Below are positions 1 to 7,045 of a stretch of DNA of 10,729 nt, in pieces (within the stretch, counting starts at the first letter, position 1; each line of letters opens with the position of its first letter). Position numbers and translations under genes: made by a program. A model generated the notes under the pieces. It saw nothing but the letters and a program-made list of their open reading frames with translations, ran no database searches and was not told the DNA's origin. Source of the stretch: Cyanobacteriota bacterium (lineage in GTDB: Bacteria; Cyanobacteriota; Cyanobacteriia; Phormidesmidales; Phormidesmidaceae); assembly GCA_027483425.1 (NCBI GenBank), contig JAIXUR010000025.1, positions 1-10,729 on the forward strand. The letters run 5' to 3'.

Positions 1-2750
1 AACTGGCTAAAGACCAGGGCGCTCTCCCCGGCGGCCACCACTTCGTCGAGCATTTCCAGCAGGCGGCTGAGCTTATGCGATCGCTCGGGGGTGAATTCGC
101 TCTCATCCTGCAAAAACTGACGGGGGTGGTTGCAGATTTGCTTCAGCTTAGTCAGGGTCGCCAAAATCAACCCCTGGCGCTGAATGCCGTCGCTGGTTTC
201 GAGCTGCTCGGTGACGTCCTTGAGCACCGCTTCGTAGAGGGAAGCTTGCTCCGGGGTGAGGTTGCAGAACAGCTTTTGCTCCACCTTGTCGGGCAGGTCT
301 TTGATAATCGATTGGTCGGTTTTGAGCCGTCGCAGAATGAAGGGCTCCACCAGCTTTTTGAGGGTGGCGGAACGGGCCGGGCTGTTTTCCTTTTGGATCG
401 GCAGCTCGAACTGCTTGCGAAACTGGGTCTGGTTACCCAGATAGCCCGGATTTAGGAAATTAAAGATCGACCATAGATCCATCAGGCGGTTTTCCACCGG
501 GGTGCCGGTGAGGGCCAGGCGGTGGTTGGCGTTGAGCTTGAGAATGGCCTTGGTCTGGGCGGTTTTGGGGTTTTTGATGTTCTGGGCCTCGTCTAGCACG
601 ATGCGGTGCCAGGTGACGCCCTCCAGCAGCTTGGCATCTTTGCGGGCCAGGGTGAAGGAGGTGATCACCACATCGTGGTCGCGGCAAAGGGCTTTGAAGG
701 CTTTGGTGTCTGAGCTGCGATCGCCCCCATGGTGCACCACCGCCCTCAGGTGGGGGGCAAACTTGTGCAGCTCGTGGTACCAGTTACCCACCACGGAGGT
801 GGGCGCAATCAACAGGGTGGGGGGAATGCGCGGCCCCCCAGTCTGGGCAGACTCTTCCCGCTCCTGCACCAGGCGGGCGATCACCTGAATGGTTTTGCCC
901 AGGCCCATGTCGTCGGCTAGACAGCCATTGAGGCCGAGATTTTCCAGATAGTGCAACCAGGAGAGGCCGCGCTTTTGGTAGTCGCGCAGATGGCCCTGGA
1001 GCTGAGCCGGGTCGGGGGTGAGGGCCAGACAGCTCTTGTCGTTGAGCTGGGTAAGCATGGTGGTCAGGGCGTCATCGCGATCAAAGTCGACCTCCAGGCT
1101 GTCGTCATCGCCACTGGTCAGGCGCATGAAGTCGAGCAGGCTCATTTCTGGATTTTCGGCCTGCTGTTGCTGCCAAAACGTCAGCATTTGCTGCATTTTG
1201 TCCTGGTCTAGCTCCATCCACTGGCCGCGAAACTTAACCAGGGGCGACTTGGCGTTGACCAACTGCTGCCATTCGTCCTGGGTGACGGGCTGGTCGCCAA
1301 TGGACAGGTCGTACTGGTATTGCACCAGGGTGTCGTAGGAAAAGTAGCCCTTGGATTTGTCGCTGCCACCCGCCGATTTGCCCTTGGCCCGCAACCGCAC
1401 CTTGGCCCGCTGCCGGCCCTTGGGCGTCCACCAGGCGGGGACGATGACTTTGTAGCCCGCGTCTTCGAGTACCCAGGCGGATTCTTTCAGAAAGGTGAAG
1501 GCGGTGTTGAGGTTCAGGAGGATGCCGACGGGTTGGTCGGTCTCCAGACCGCGCCACAGGTCGGGGTAAATGCGGGCGGCATAGCCCAGGTTCATGAGTA
1601 AATGCTGCTCGAAGTCATTCCCCATCTGGGCTTTCACCTGCGTTTGTTGTTGGGGGCGCATTCGCCAGTAATCGTCTAGGGATACCTTCAGGGATGGATC
1701 GTGCTTGGGGGCGACCTGAAATTGGAGCTGCCAGGGATCCTCTGATTTGACCGGATCTTGCAGATGGAAGTACAGATAAAAGGTCTGATCGGTTTGGGTG
1801 CGGACAATGCGATCGCGCCATCCCTGCCACTGCTGGTACCGCTCCAGATCCGCCGCCCGCTGGCCAGGAACCGTGAGATCCCCCTGCAAGCAGTCGTGGA
1901 TGAGGGTATTGGCAATGGTGTTGAGATAGCTCTGGGGTTGGTTGGTACCCCGCACCAGGTCGTTTAAAAAGCACTCAGAAAAGTGGCGGAGCAGGGTGGC
2001 GCGATCGTAGAAGGTCGGCGTTGGGGGCCGTTCGGTAAACCCGGCGACGCAGAGCAGCGGCATGTAGTCTACGTAGGTTTGAACCAGGTCGTTGTAGCGA
2101 TCGCCAATGATCTCCCAAGCCGGGTAAATCTCAAACCCTGGCGCTGGTGGGGAGGTCGCAGCGGGCGGTTTGGCGGTGGCCTTGGTCCCTGCGGCCTTGC
2201 GCCGGGTGGAGGCCTGGGGAGCCTGGATCTGCCGATACTTCAGGGCCGGAATGTACTGATCGCGCAGAATCACCGGCTTGAAGGCCTGGGTGTAGTGGTA
2301 CCAAAACAGCAGATCGGCTCCCAGTTGCACCTCCGCCAGGTTGTAGACGGCGAGAAAGTGTAGATTATTCAGCACGCTAATGACGTCAGCCAGCAGGGGA
2401 AGCTGGTAGCCATCGACCTGCCAGTATTGCCAGTCGAAGCGATCGGGGGTTTCCACCTCCAGGTAGCGAGATAGCTCCAGGGAGGGCAGCGGCTGGTCGT
2501 CTGCGGTGGGCAGCAGCAGGTGTCGAGGCGCAATAAACTCCTCCAGCTTGCGATAGCTCGGCGGTTTAAGGCCCAATTCATCGGTTAGCAGCGGCAACAA
2601 ATCGGGCTGGGGCACATGGTGGGGATGGGTCTGCGCCGACCGGTGGCGGCGACGTTTGACCTCGGTTTCTACCCATAGGCAAAAGGCCCCGGTCTGCACG
2701 AAGTCTCCAGAAGGTTGAGGTATCCAGGTGCCGTGGAGAATTTGCATCAT
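1..2750 (-). CDS. SNF2-family DEAD/DEAH-box helicase, 5' part (C-terminus beyond left edge)
   Basis: An open frame of 916 codons starts at ATG 2750 (a second ATG follows at 2747) and runs off the left edge with no stop. The ATP-binding motif I (DMGLGKT) is near residues 613-619, motif II DEAQ near 719-722, motif III LTGTP near 746-750, and the block FILRRLKTD near 803-811, all typical of the SNF2/Swi2 superfamily-2 ATPase. The stretch of about residues 400-570 matches the SNF2-helicase-associated domain (DUF3670 type) found in bacterial members. The first 400 residues are less conserved and hold a basic, Ala/Pro-rich linker near 180-203. Motifs IV-VI lie outside the window; relatives are about 1,050-1,100 residues long. 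Such proteins are double-stranded DNA translocases that remodel protein-nucleic acid complexes; the substrate here is unknown. The start is fixed by an upstream in-frame TGA with no other ATG between. The ribosome binding site is weak (only GGA next to ATG). Confidence 0.93.
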   Translation of the reverse strand, partial: MMQILHGTWIPQPSGDFVQTGAFCLWVETEVKRRRHRSAQTHPHHVPQPDLLPLLTDELGLKPPSYRKLEEFIAPRHLLLPTADDQPLPSLELSRYLEVETPDRFDWQYWQVDGYQLPLLADVISVLNNLHFLAVYNLAEVQLGADLLFWYHYTQAFKPVILRDQYIPALKYRQIQAPQASTRRKAAGTKATAKPPAATSPPAPGFEIYPAWEIIGDRYNDLVQTYVDYMPLLCVAGFTERPPTPTFYDRATLLRHFSECFLNDLVRGTNQPQSYLNTIANTLIHDCLQGDLTVPGQRAADLERYQQWQGWRDRIVRTQTDQTFYLYFHLQDPVKSEDPWQLQFQVAPKHDPSLKVSLDDYWRMRPQQQTQVKAQMGNDFEQHLLMNLGYAARIYPDLWRGLETDQPVGILLNLNTAFTFLKESAWVLEDAGYKVIVPAWWTPKGRQRAKVRLRAKGKSAGGSDKSKGYFSYDTLVQYQYDLSIGDQPVTQDEWQQLVNAKSPLVKFRGQWMELDQDKMQQMLTFWQQQQAENPEMSLLDFMRLTSGDDDSLEVDFDRDDALTTMLTQLNDKSCLALTPDPAQLQGHLRDYQKRGLSWLHYLENLGLNGCLADDMGLGKTIQVIARLVQEREESAQTGGPRIPPTLLIAPTSVVGNWYHELHKFAPHLRAVVHHGGDRSSDTKAFKALCRDHDVVITSFTLARKDAKLLEGVTWHRIVLDEAQNIKNPKTAQTKAILKLNANHRLALTGTPVENRLMDLWSIFNFLNPGYLGNQTQFRKQFELPIQKENSPARSATLKKLVEPFILRRLKTDQSIIKDLPDKVEQKLFCNLTPEQASLYEAVLKDVTEQLETSDGIQRQGLILATLTKLKQICNHPRQFLQDESEFTPERSHKLSRLLEMLDEVVAAGESALVFSQ

Positions 2751-2805
2751 TCCAGTCCGACAGGAGTGCGATAGTGCGATCGGCCCAGGTCAGTCTAGTT
2801 CATCG

Positions 2806-2863
2806 CTAAGAGTATTCCAGCTCATAAAGTATCCCGTCCAAGGACGCTGAACTCAGCCCAGTG
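2806..2863 (+). repeat. 58-nt dispersed repeat, copy A
   Basis: Aligns without gaps to the minus strand of 6994-6937: 46 of 58 positions match by hand count, 42 of 52 over 2812-2863. The best conserved core is ACGCTGAACTCAG(C/T)CCAGTG, containing the dyad GCTGA-N2-TCAGC at 2846-2857. It lies 56 nt upstream of the helicase start, antisense to it. Copy B has the same orientation relative to pgl. It may be a shared regulatory element or the remnant of a small mobile repeat. Confidence 0.7.
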
Positions 2864-2868
2864 AGTCT

Positions 2869-2980
2869 GTTATACCAAATCCGAGTCATATAACCCCGAT
2901 TACAAAAAGGCCAATCCGTAGGGGCGAATGGCATTCGCCCTAAACCATTTCGGGGGTGGCCAAGTCGGATTTGGTATTAC
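2869..2980. mobile_element. MITE-like element with 16-bp terminal inverted repeats
   Basis: The left end at 2869-2884 (GTTATACCAAATCCGA) and the reverse complement of the right end at 2965-2980 (GTAATACCAAATCCGA) differ at one base; the inner 13 bp are identical. The 112-bp element has no coding capacity. Its centre holds a near-perfect hairpin at 2922-2940 (GGGCGAATG-G-CATTCGCCC), a palindrome I recall as widely interspersed in filamentous cyanobacterial genomes. The ends recall non-autonomous elements mobilised by a transposase acting in trans; none is encoded here. No clear target duplication is visible. The left end begins 5 nt after repeat copy A. Confidence 0.7.
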
Positions 2981-3190
2981 ATCAAAAGCCTGGATGAGCC
3001 ATGAGTTGGAACATTCTGATCAAGACCAGCAACCTGATAGTGACCAGCATAGCAGGTGCTTATTTTGTACCACGAGCGCCTTGCGAGTGGAGATTCAACA
3101 GCTATCTGGGGACATCTGGGGACTTTTGGGGCCATCGGGCCAGCGCCATCGTTTTCAGCCCCACTGGAGCACGGTAGCTAGGGATTTCCC
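2981..3190. other. gene-free stretch
   Basis: No convincing coding frame. The only repeat seen is a tandem pair of the 10-mer ATCTGGGGAC at 3104-3123. A plus-strand open frame covering about 2928-3206 begins inside the mobile element, has no ribosome binding site and no recognisable domain, and is not called. No tRNA or known regulatory RNA was recognised. Confidence 0.5.
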
Positions 3191-3207
3191 ATTACCTCAG
3201 AGGTAAT
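3191..3207. promoter_or_regulatory. 17-bp perfect palindrome, candidate operator
   Basis: ATTACCTC-A-GAGGTAAT: two perfect 8-bp arms around one central A. It sits 66 nt before the start of the membrane-protein gene at 3274, a position that suits an operator for a dimeric regulator. It could also be a small hairpin. The regulator is not known. Confidence 0.4.
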
Positions 3208-3273
3208 TGCGCCCATGGTACGGCCATCCTAAACTCTCGACACAACGGCATCATTAGGCTTGGAGTAACGTCT

Positions 3274-3714
3274 ATGCAACTAACCTCCCTGGCACCTGCG
3301 GGAGCGGCCGCGCTCTTTTTACTCGTCACGGCGCGCATTCTCTATGGCGACGGCACACCTGTGAAGAACGGTTGGCTGCTACCCGCAGCTTTATCCCTAG
3401 CCTTTCTGCTCTTTTCAGTTCAGACGGTCATGGCTGAGGGTGCCCTTGGGTTTTGGACTGAACACACCAGCGATCTGTGGGGCAATCAAATTTGGTTCGA
3501 CCTGCTGCTAGCCGTGGGCATCGCCTGGTTTCTCGTCGTGCCGCTAGCCAAGGCCCAGGGTATGCGCCTTCTGCCCTGGTGGCTGCTGATTGTGTGCACC
3601 GGCTGTATTGGGTTCTTGGCCCTGGTGGCGCGCCTGCTTTACCTCCAAGAGCACGCTGACCAGCCTGGGCCAGTGGCCTCCCCATCGAAACTAACGGGAG
3701 AGGGTGGGAGCTAA
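3274..3714 (+). CDS. four-helix integral membrane protein, unknown function
   Basis: The 146-residue product has four hydrophobic stretches fit to span the membrane: about residues 5-23, 33-53, 71-93 and 98-123. A hydrophilic C-terminal tail (from about 124) is rich in Gly, Pro and Ser. The loop between helices 2 and 3 is acidic and aromatic (GFWTEHTSDLWGNQIWFD). The segment from NQIWFD through the last helix, with G-M-R and paired Trp, resembles small DUF2834-like membrane proteins, but I am not sure of this family. The ATG at 3274 has a good ribosome binding site (GGAG at 3262-3265, 8-nt spacer). Its TAA (3712-3714) overlaps the TAG of the convergent phosphodiesterase-like gene, so neither has room for its own terminator. 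The palindrome at 3191 may regulate it. No catalytic motif is visible. Confidence 0.85.
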   Translation: MQLTSLAPAGAAALFLLVTARILYGDGTPVKNGWLLPAALSLAFLLFSVQTVMAEGALGFWTEHTSDLWGNQIWFDLLLAVGIAWFLVVPLAKAQGMRLLPWWLLIVCTGCIGFLALVARLLYLQEHADQPGPVASPSKLTGEGGS

Positions 3715-5099
3715 ACCTCGAGCACCCTACCCCGTAGCCCCGGCGGAGCCTCGATCCCATAGCGATGCAGCAGGGTTGGCAAAATGTCGTAGAGCTGCGC
3801 CCCGGCCATTACCTGCCCCGCCCTGGGGGCCTGGGGGTCGTAAAAAATCATCAGCCCCAAGGGCGCATGGTTGGCGTCGTCGGGGCCAGTATCGTTCCCG
3901 ACGGTGTGGAGGGCATTAATGCCGACGCTGCCCACCGATCGCCAGGCCAGGTCGTCAAAGTACACGATCAGATCGGGGGCGCGGCCCCGCACCTTTTGGT
4001 AGATGCCTTGGGGTTTAAACACCTTCACCGGCAGGGGGTGGCCGCTAGGATCCGTGAGCTGAGCGAGTTTAGTCGCCAGCTCGTCCCGCAGGGCTTCGTA
4101 GTTGGCCATGGCCACCGTGCCCTCCGGCTCGCGCCCCTTGACATTGAGAAAAATGCGGGCATAGTAGCCCCCGGCCCCCCAGGCCTGGGTCTGGGGCCAG
4201 TCCACCGCCACCTGATCCAGGGGCAGCACCTCGGTGGGCGGGGCCTGGAGGGTCAGGTAGCCGTTGGCGATCAGCCATTCGTTGATGCAGAGGCCCCCCA
4301 TCAGCGGCTGGGCCCCGTGGTCTGACACCACCAGCACAGCGGTCTCGGGGTCACAACCGCCCAGCAACTCCCCCACGCGCTGATCCACATGCACGTAGTA
4401 ATCGTGGATGGCGGTGGCATAGGGTGAGTCGGGCTCATGCTGGGGATGGCGTGGATCCATGGGCTTCCAGAAGGCGTGGTGGAGGCGGTCTACCCCCATA
4501 TCCACCACCATGAGAAAGTCGGGGCGATCGCGCTCGATCAGCTTGGCCGCCAGGGTAAAGCGCTGGTCGCAGAGGCTGTAGAGGTTGTCGAGAATACGAT
4601 CCTTTTCGTCGGAGCGAAAATTGGGCACATCCATCATGAAGTCGGGCAGCCAGGCTTTGATCTGCTCGCCCAGCTCGGGGGGATGGGTGAAGGGCACCTC
4701 GGTGCTGGGGGTGAGAAAGCAGGACACCAGGGAGCCATTGACCGCATAGGGGGGCGACGTGCCCGGCACGCTGAGGGCCGCCACCGTCCACCCCGCCTCG
4801 CCCAAAAGATCCCACAGGCGGGGAAACTTGACCGCCCGCCCGTCGGAAATCGCCATGGAGTGGTAATCGCGATCGCGCCGATTCCGAAACCCGTAGATGC
4901 CCAGTTCGCCGGGGTCGCGCCCCGTCATCATGCAGCTCCAGGCGGGCACCGTAATGGCGGGAATGCTGCTCTCGAGGCGGCCATAGCTGCCCTGGGCCAT
5001 GAGGCGCGCGAGGTTGGGCAAATCCTGCCGCCACTGGTCAAACACCAAGTCCGGTGCCATGCAGTCGAGGCCAATGATCACCAGGCGAGGGGTGGGCAT
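3711..5099 (-). CDS. alkaline-phosphatase-superfamily hydrolase (type I phosphodiesterase/nucleotide pyrophosphatase type)
   Basis: 462 residues with the metal-binding and catalytic set of the superfamily in order: Asp12 in GLDCMAP, likely nucleophile Thr50 in PAITVPAWSCMMTGRDPGE, Asp204 and His208 in MGVDRLHH, Asp260-His261 in VVSDHG, and His411 in DANHAPLG. These should hold two metal ions and hydrolyse a phosphoester or phosphodiester. The natural substrate cannot be read from sequence; nucleotide, phospholipid-headgroup or phosphonate-type substrates are all possible. There is no signal peptide or membrane segment, so it is predicted to be cytoplasmic. The ATG at 5099 lies 6 nt after the ureB stop, with an AGG just upstream that overlaps that stop, so it is probably co-transcribed and translationally coupled with ureB. 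It occupies the place where ureC usually follows. Its TAG overlaps the TAA of the convergent membrane-protein gene. Confidence 0.93.
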   Translation of the reverse strand: MPTPRLVIIGLDCMAPDLVFDQWRQDLPNLARLMAQGSYGRLESSIPAITVPAWSCMMTGRDPGELGIYGFRNRRDRDYHSMAISDGRAVKFPRLWDLLGEAGWTVAALSVPGTSPPYAVNGSLVSCFLTPSTEVPFTHPPELGEQIKAWLPDFMMDVPNFRSDEKDRILDNLYSLCDQRFTLAAKLIERDRPDFLMVVDMGVDRLHHAFWKPMDPRHPQHEPDSPYATAIHDYYVHVDQRVGELLGGCDPETAVLVVSDHGAQPLMGGLCINEWLIANGYLTLQAPPTEVLPLDQVAVDWPQTQAWGAGGYYARIFLNVKGREPEGTVAMANYEALRDELATKLAQLTDPSGHPLPVKVFKPQGIYQKVRGRAPDLIVYFDDLAWRSVGSVGINALHTVGNDTGPDDANHAPLGLMIFYDPQAPRAGQVMAGAQLYDILPTLLHRYGIEAPPGLRGRVLEV

Positions 5100-5105
5100 G
5101 CAGAC

Positions 5106-5411
5106 CTACAGCGCCCCTTCGATCTGGGCGTTAAACCCGTAGACGCGCCGCTCCCCGGCCAGGGGCACGAGGGTCACATCGCGCTCATCACCGGGCTCAA
5201 ACCGGACAGCGGTACCGGCCGGAATATCCAGCCTCCAGCCACGAGCCTGGTCGCGATCGAAGCTGAGGGCCGCATTCACCTCAAAAAAGTGAAAGTGAGA
5301 CCCGACCTGAATGGGGCGATCGCCCGTATTGGCCACCGTCAGCGTCACCGTCTCTTTGCCGGCATTCAGCTCGATTTCGCCGTCGGCGGGCAGCAGTTCT
5401 CCGGGAATCAT
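5106..5411 (-). CDS. ureB: urease subunit beta
   Basis: 101 residues, the normal length for a separate UreB. It begins MIPGELL, carries the family block GSHFHFFEVN (residues 37-46) and RLDIPAGTAVRFEPG (60-74), and ends in the usual VYGFNAQIEG region. UreB is a structural subunit of cytoplasmic nickel urease (urea to ammonia and CO2); the nickel-binding active site is in UreC, which is absent from this window. The start overlaps the stop of the upstream peptidase gene as ATGA and has a near-ideal ribosome binding site at 5418-5423. Translation is therefore likely both coupled and strong. It belongs to the ureA, peptidase, ureB, phosphodiesterase cluster. Confidence 0.97.
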   Translation of the reverse strand: MIPGELLPADGEIELNAGKETVTLTVANTGDRPIQVGSHFHFFEVNAALSFDRDQARGWRLDIPAGTAVRFEPGDERDVTLVPLAGERRVYGFNAQIEGAL

Positions 5412-6472
5412 GTCGGGCCTCCTAGGTTGGCAATTAAGTCTTGACGCCGCTGCTGGAGCGATCGCTCGACGCGGGGCAGGGTTTCCTCCAGCTCGCGGCG
5501 GGCGCTGCCCTCGGCCCCAGCCTCTAGAAGCTGGTTGAGCAGAATGAGATGGGCCGTTTCGAGGGCAATTTCCGTCGGCACCTTCACGTCGGGGAGCACA
5601 CCAGTGCCATCCCAGTTGCTCCCGGTGACCGGGTTAATGGCCTGGCCCATCGGCATAAATACCCAAAAGTGGTCGTGGAGGCGAAAGCCCCGACCTGGGT
5701 TGGCCCCGCCTCGGGTGGTTTCACCCACCACCGTAGCTCGCTTCAGGGCCTGTAGGTTGTAGGCAAACTCCTCCGCCGCCGAAAAGGTGGCGGGGCTGGT
5801 GAGCACAAACACCGGTCGATTGAGGTAGCGCTGCCCGGCGACGTAGGGCACCGTCCACCACTGGTGGGTCTCGTCGGTTTCGCTCCAATACAGGTCGTTG
5901 AGGTGAACGGGGGGGTGGGCGGGCAACAGGTAGCTGCACAGCAGCGCCACCGTGGCCGGTGAGCCCCCCTGGTTGTGGCGCAGGTCAAGGATCAGGGCGT
6001 CGGTGTGGGCCACCAGGGTCATCGCGGCGGCGAGGGCGTCGCCAGCAAACTCCGGCGGCTCAAAGCTAAACAGCTGAATGTAGCCAATGTTGCCCCCGAG
6101 GCGCTCAATTTTGTTCAGGTCAAAATTGCGGCGGCGGCTGGCCTGGTACTGACGGTCGAGTTCCTCGGGATCGGGAGCTGTCTCAGGCTCCAGGTGGGGC
6201 AAGGGGGCGGGGCTAAAGTGTAGCTGCAGGTTGCGATCGCCGCTGAGCTGCTGGAGCTGAGCCGTTAGCGTATCCGCCAACTGCTGCCCACCGGTCATAT
6301 CGCCGTAGCCCCCAGCCGACCACCGTTGCTCAAGGTCGGACTGAATCTTCTCCGCCACCTCTGGAAACACGTAGGAGTCAAGCTGAGCCACCAGAGACCC
6401 CAGCACGGCTTCAAGGGTGGCACGATCTAGGGACATATCCCCCGGCAGCGGGTTAGAGGCAGAAACAGCCAT
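5408..6472 (-). CDS. S41-family peptidase (IRBP/tricorn-like), between ureA and ureB
   Basis: 354 residues. An N-terminal helical region (about 15-75, LDSYVFPEVAEKIQ) is followed by the S41 fold: GNIGYIQLFSF (127-137), DALILDLRHNQGGSPA (158-173), the nucleophile region TSPATFSAAEEFAYNL with Ser231 (225-240), and VGETTRGGANPGRGF (249-263). This resembles the interphotoreceptor retinoid-binding/tricorn branch rather than the PDZ-containing Ctp proteases; no PDZ domain is seen. Relatives usually carry a DxH motif before the core, whereas here the segment is SGDRNLQLHF, with Asn81 where His is expected. Activity is therefore uncertain. No signal peptide is visible, which suggests a cytoplasmic protein. 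It starts 8 nt after the ureA stop with an AGGGTG-like ribosome binding site and overlaps ureB by 4 nt. Its role next to urease is unknown; I found nothing in it linking it to urea. Confidence 0.92.
   Translation of the reverse strand: MAVSASNPLPGDMSLDRATLEAVLGSLVAQLDSYVFPEVAEKIQSDLEQRWSAGGYGDMTGGQQLADTLTAQLQQLSGDRNLQLHFSPAPLPHLEPETAPDPEELDRQYQASRRRNFDLNKIERLGGNIGYIQLFSFEPPEFAGDALAAAMTLVAHTDALILDLRHNQGGSPATVALLCSYLLPAHPPVHLNDLYWSETDETHQWWTVPYVAGQRYLNRPVFVLTSPATFSAAEEFAYNLQALKRATVVGETTRGGANPGRGFRLHDHFWVFMPMGQAINPVTGSNWDGTGVLPDVKVPTEIALETAHLILLNQLLEAGAEGSARRELEETLPRVERSLQQRRQDLIANLGGPT
5418..5423 (-). promoter_or_regulatory. ribosome binding site of ureB
   Basis: Reads AGGAGG on the minus strand, 6 nt before the ureB ATG and inside the last codons of the peptidase gene. 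It is the strongest such site in the cluster and may raise UreB output above that of the peptidase. Confidence 0.8.
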
Positions 6473-6480
6473 GGATCACC

Positions 6481-6783
6481 CTATCGAATTGGCTCGTGAA
6501 CCGTCACTAACTTGGTCCCATCGGGAAAGGTAGCCTCCACCTGCACCTCGTGGATCATCTCGGCTATGCCGTCCATCACATCGGCTCGGCTGAGCAGGGT
6601 CGTACCATAGCTCATCAGCTCAGCCACGGTACGCCCGTCTCGCGCTCCCTCTAGAATAGCCGCCGAAATGTAGGCCACGGCTTCTGGATAGTTGAGCTTG
6701 AGCCCCCGATCCTTACGACGCTCGGCCACTAGGGCGGCGGTAAAAATCAGGAGCTTATCTTTTTCCTGGGGGGTGAGTTGCAT
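6481..6783 (-). CDS. ureA: urease subunit gamma
   Basis: 100 residues, the standard UreA length. The N-terminus MQLTPQEKDKLLIFTAALVA, the block LNYPEAVAYISAAILEGARDG (30-50) and the end VQVEATFPDGTKLVTVHEPI are diagnostic. It is the small structural subunit of nickel urease. The start at 6783 is fixed by an in-frame TAA only four codons upstream; the ribosome binding site is poor. It is the first gene of the minus-strand cluster and diverges from pgl across a 312-bp region. No NtcA site of the form GTA-N8-TAC was found in that region, although urease genes of cyanobacteria are often nitrogen-regulated. The catalytic subunit gene ureC and accessory genes must lie elsewhere. Confidence 0.97.
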   Translation of the reverse strand: MQLTPQEKDKLLIFTAALVAERRKDRGLKLNYPEAVAYISAAILEGARDGRTVAELMSYGTTLLSRADVMDGIAEMIHEVQVEATFPDGTKLVTVHEPIR

Positions 6784-6808
6784 GGGGCCAGCGGGTTATG
6801 CAGAAGAT

Positions 6809-6876
6809 AGGGCGCTAGATGTAAGCTTTCAAGGTTTTGGGCGGCTTGTCAACCACAGAATGAACCCTAGCGCCCT
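6809..6876. repeat. 10-bp perfect inverted repeat in the ureA leader
   Basis: AGGGCGCTAG at 6809-6818 is the exact reverse complement of CTAGCGCCCT at 6867-6876, with 48 nt between. If transcribed toward ureA, the arms would pair and place the stem 26 nt before the ureA start. Function is unknown; it may be a leader structure or the remnant ends of a small element. Confidence 0.4.
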
Positions 6877-6936
6877 CGGCGTTGCCCTCGGTATTGAAAG
6901 CATGGTTCTGGCCAGATAGCTGAGGACAAGGAAAGC

Positions 6937-6994
6937 CACTGGACTGAGTTCAGCGTTCCTGGTCAGGATATCCTATGAGATGAAATACGCCTAG
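6937..6994 (-). repeat. 58-nt dispersed repeat, copy B
   Basis: Reverse-oriented copy of the repeat at 2806-2863, ungapped, about 79% identical by hand count. It lies about 100 nt upstream of pgl and 153 nt upstream of ureA. On the pgl sense strand the conserved core reads CTGAGTTCAGCGT, then GGATA and TATGAG blocks that both copies share. Confidence 0.7.
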
Positions 6995-7016
6995 GGCAAG
7001 AACTGAGCTAGTCTGC

Positions 7017-7045
7017 TCTAGGAAAGGCCCTAGACAACCGGTTGT
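7017..7045 (+). promoter_or_regulatory. hairpin plus 12-bp palindrome before pgl
   Basis: A hairpin TCTAGG-AAAGGC-CCTAGA (7017-7034) is followed directly by the perfect 12-bp palindrome ACAACCGGTTGT (7034-7045), about 50 nt before the pgl ATG. The palindrome is a fair candidate for an operator. The regulator is unknown. Confidence 0.35.

Noticed and set aside
2928..3206. Plus-strand frame of 92 codons
   Set aside because: Begins inside the MITE-like element, mixed composition, no domain and no ribosome binding site.
4437..5444. Long plus-strand open frame (335 codons) opposite the phosphodiesterase and ureB
   Set aside because: It is the antisense of two well-recognised genes in GC-rich DNA, has no domain and no ribosome binding site.
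6847..6852. TTGACA -35 box reading toward ureA
   Set aside because: The hexamer 17 nt downstream (AAAGCT) matches the -10 consensus poorly; it may be a regulated promoter, but I cannot support it.
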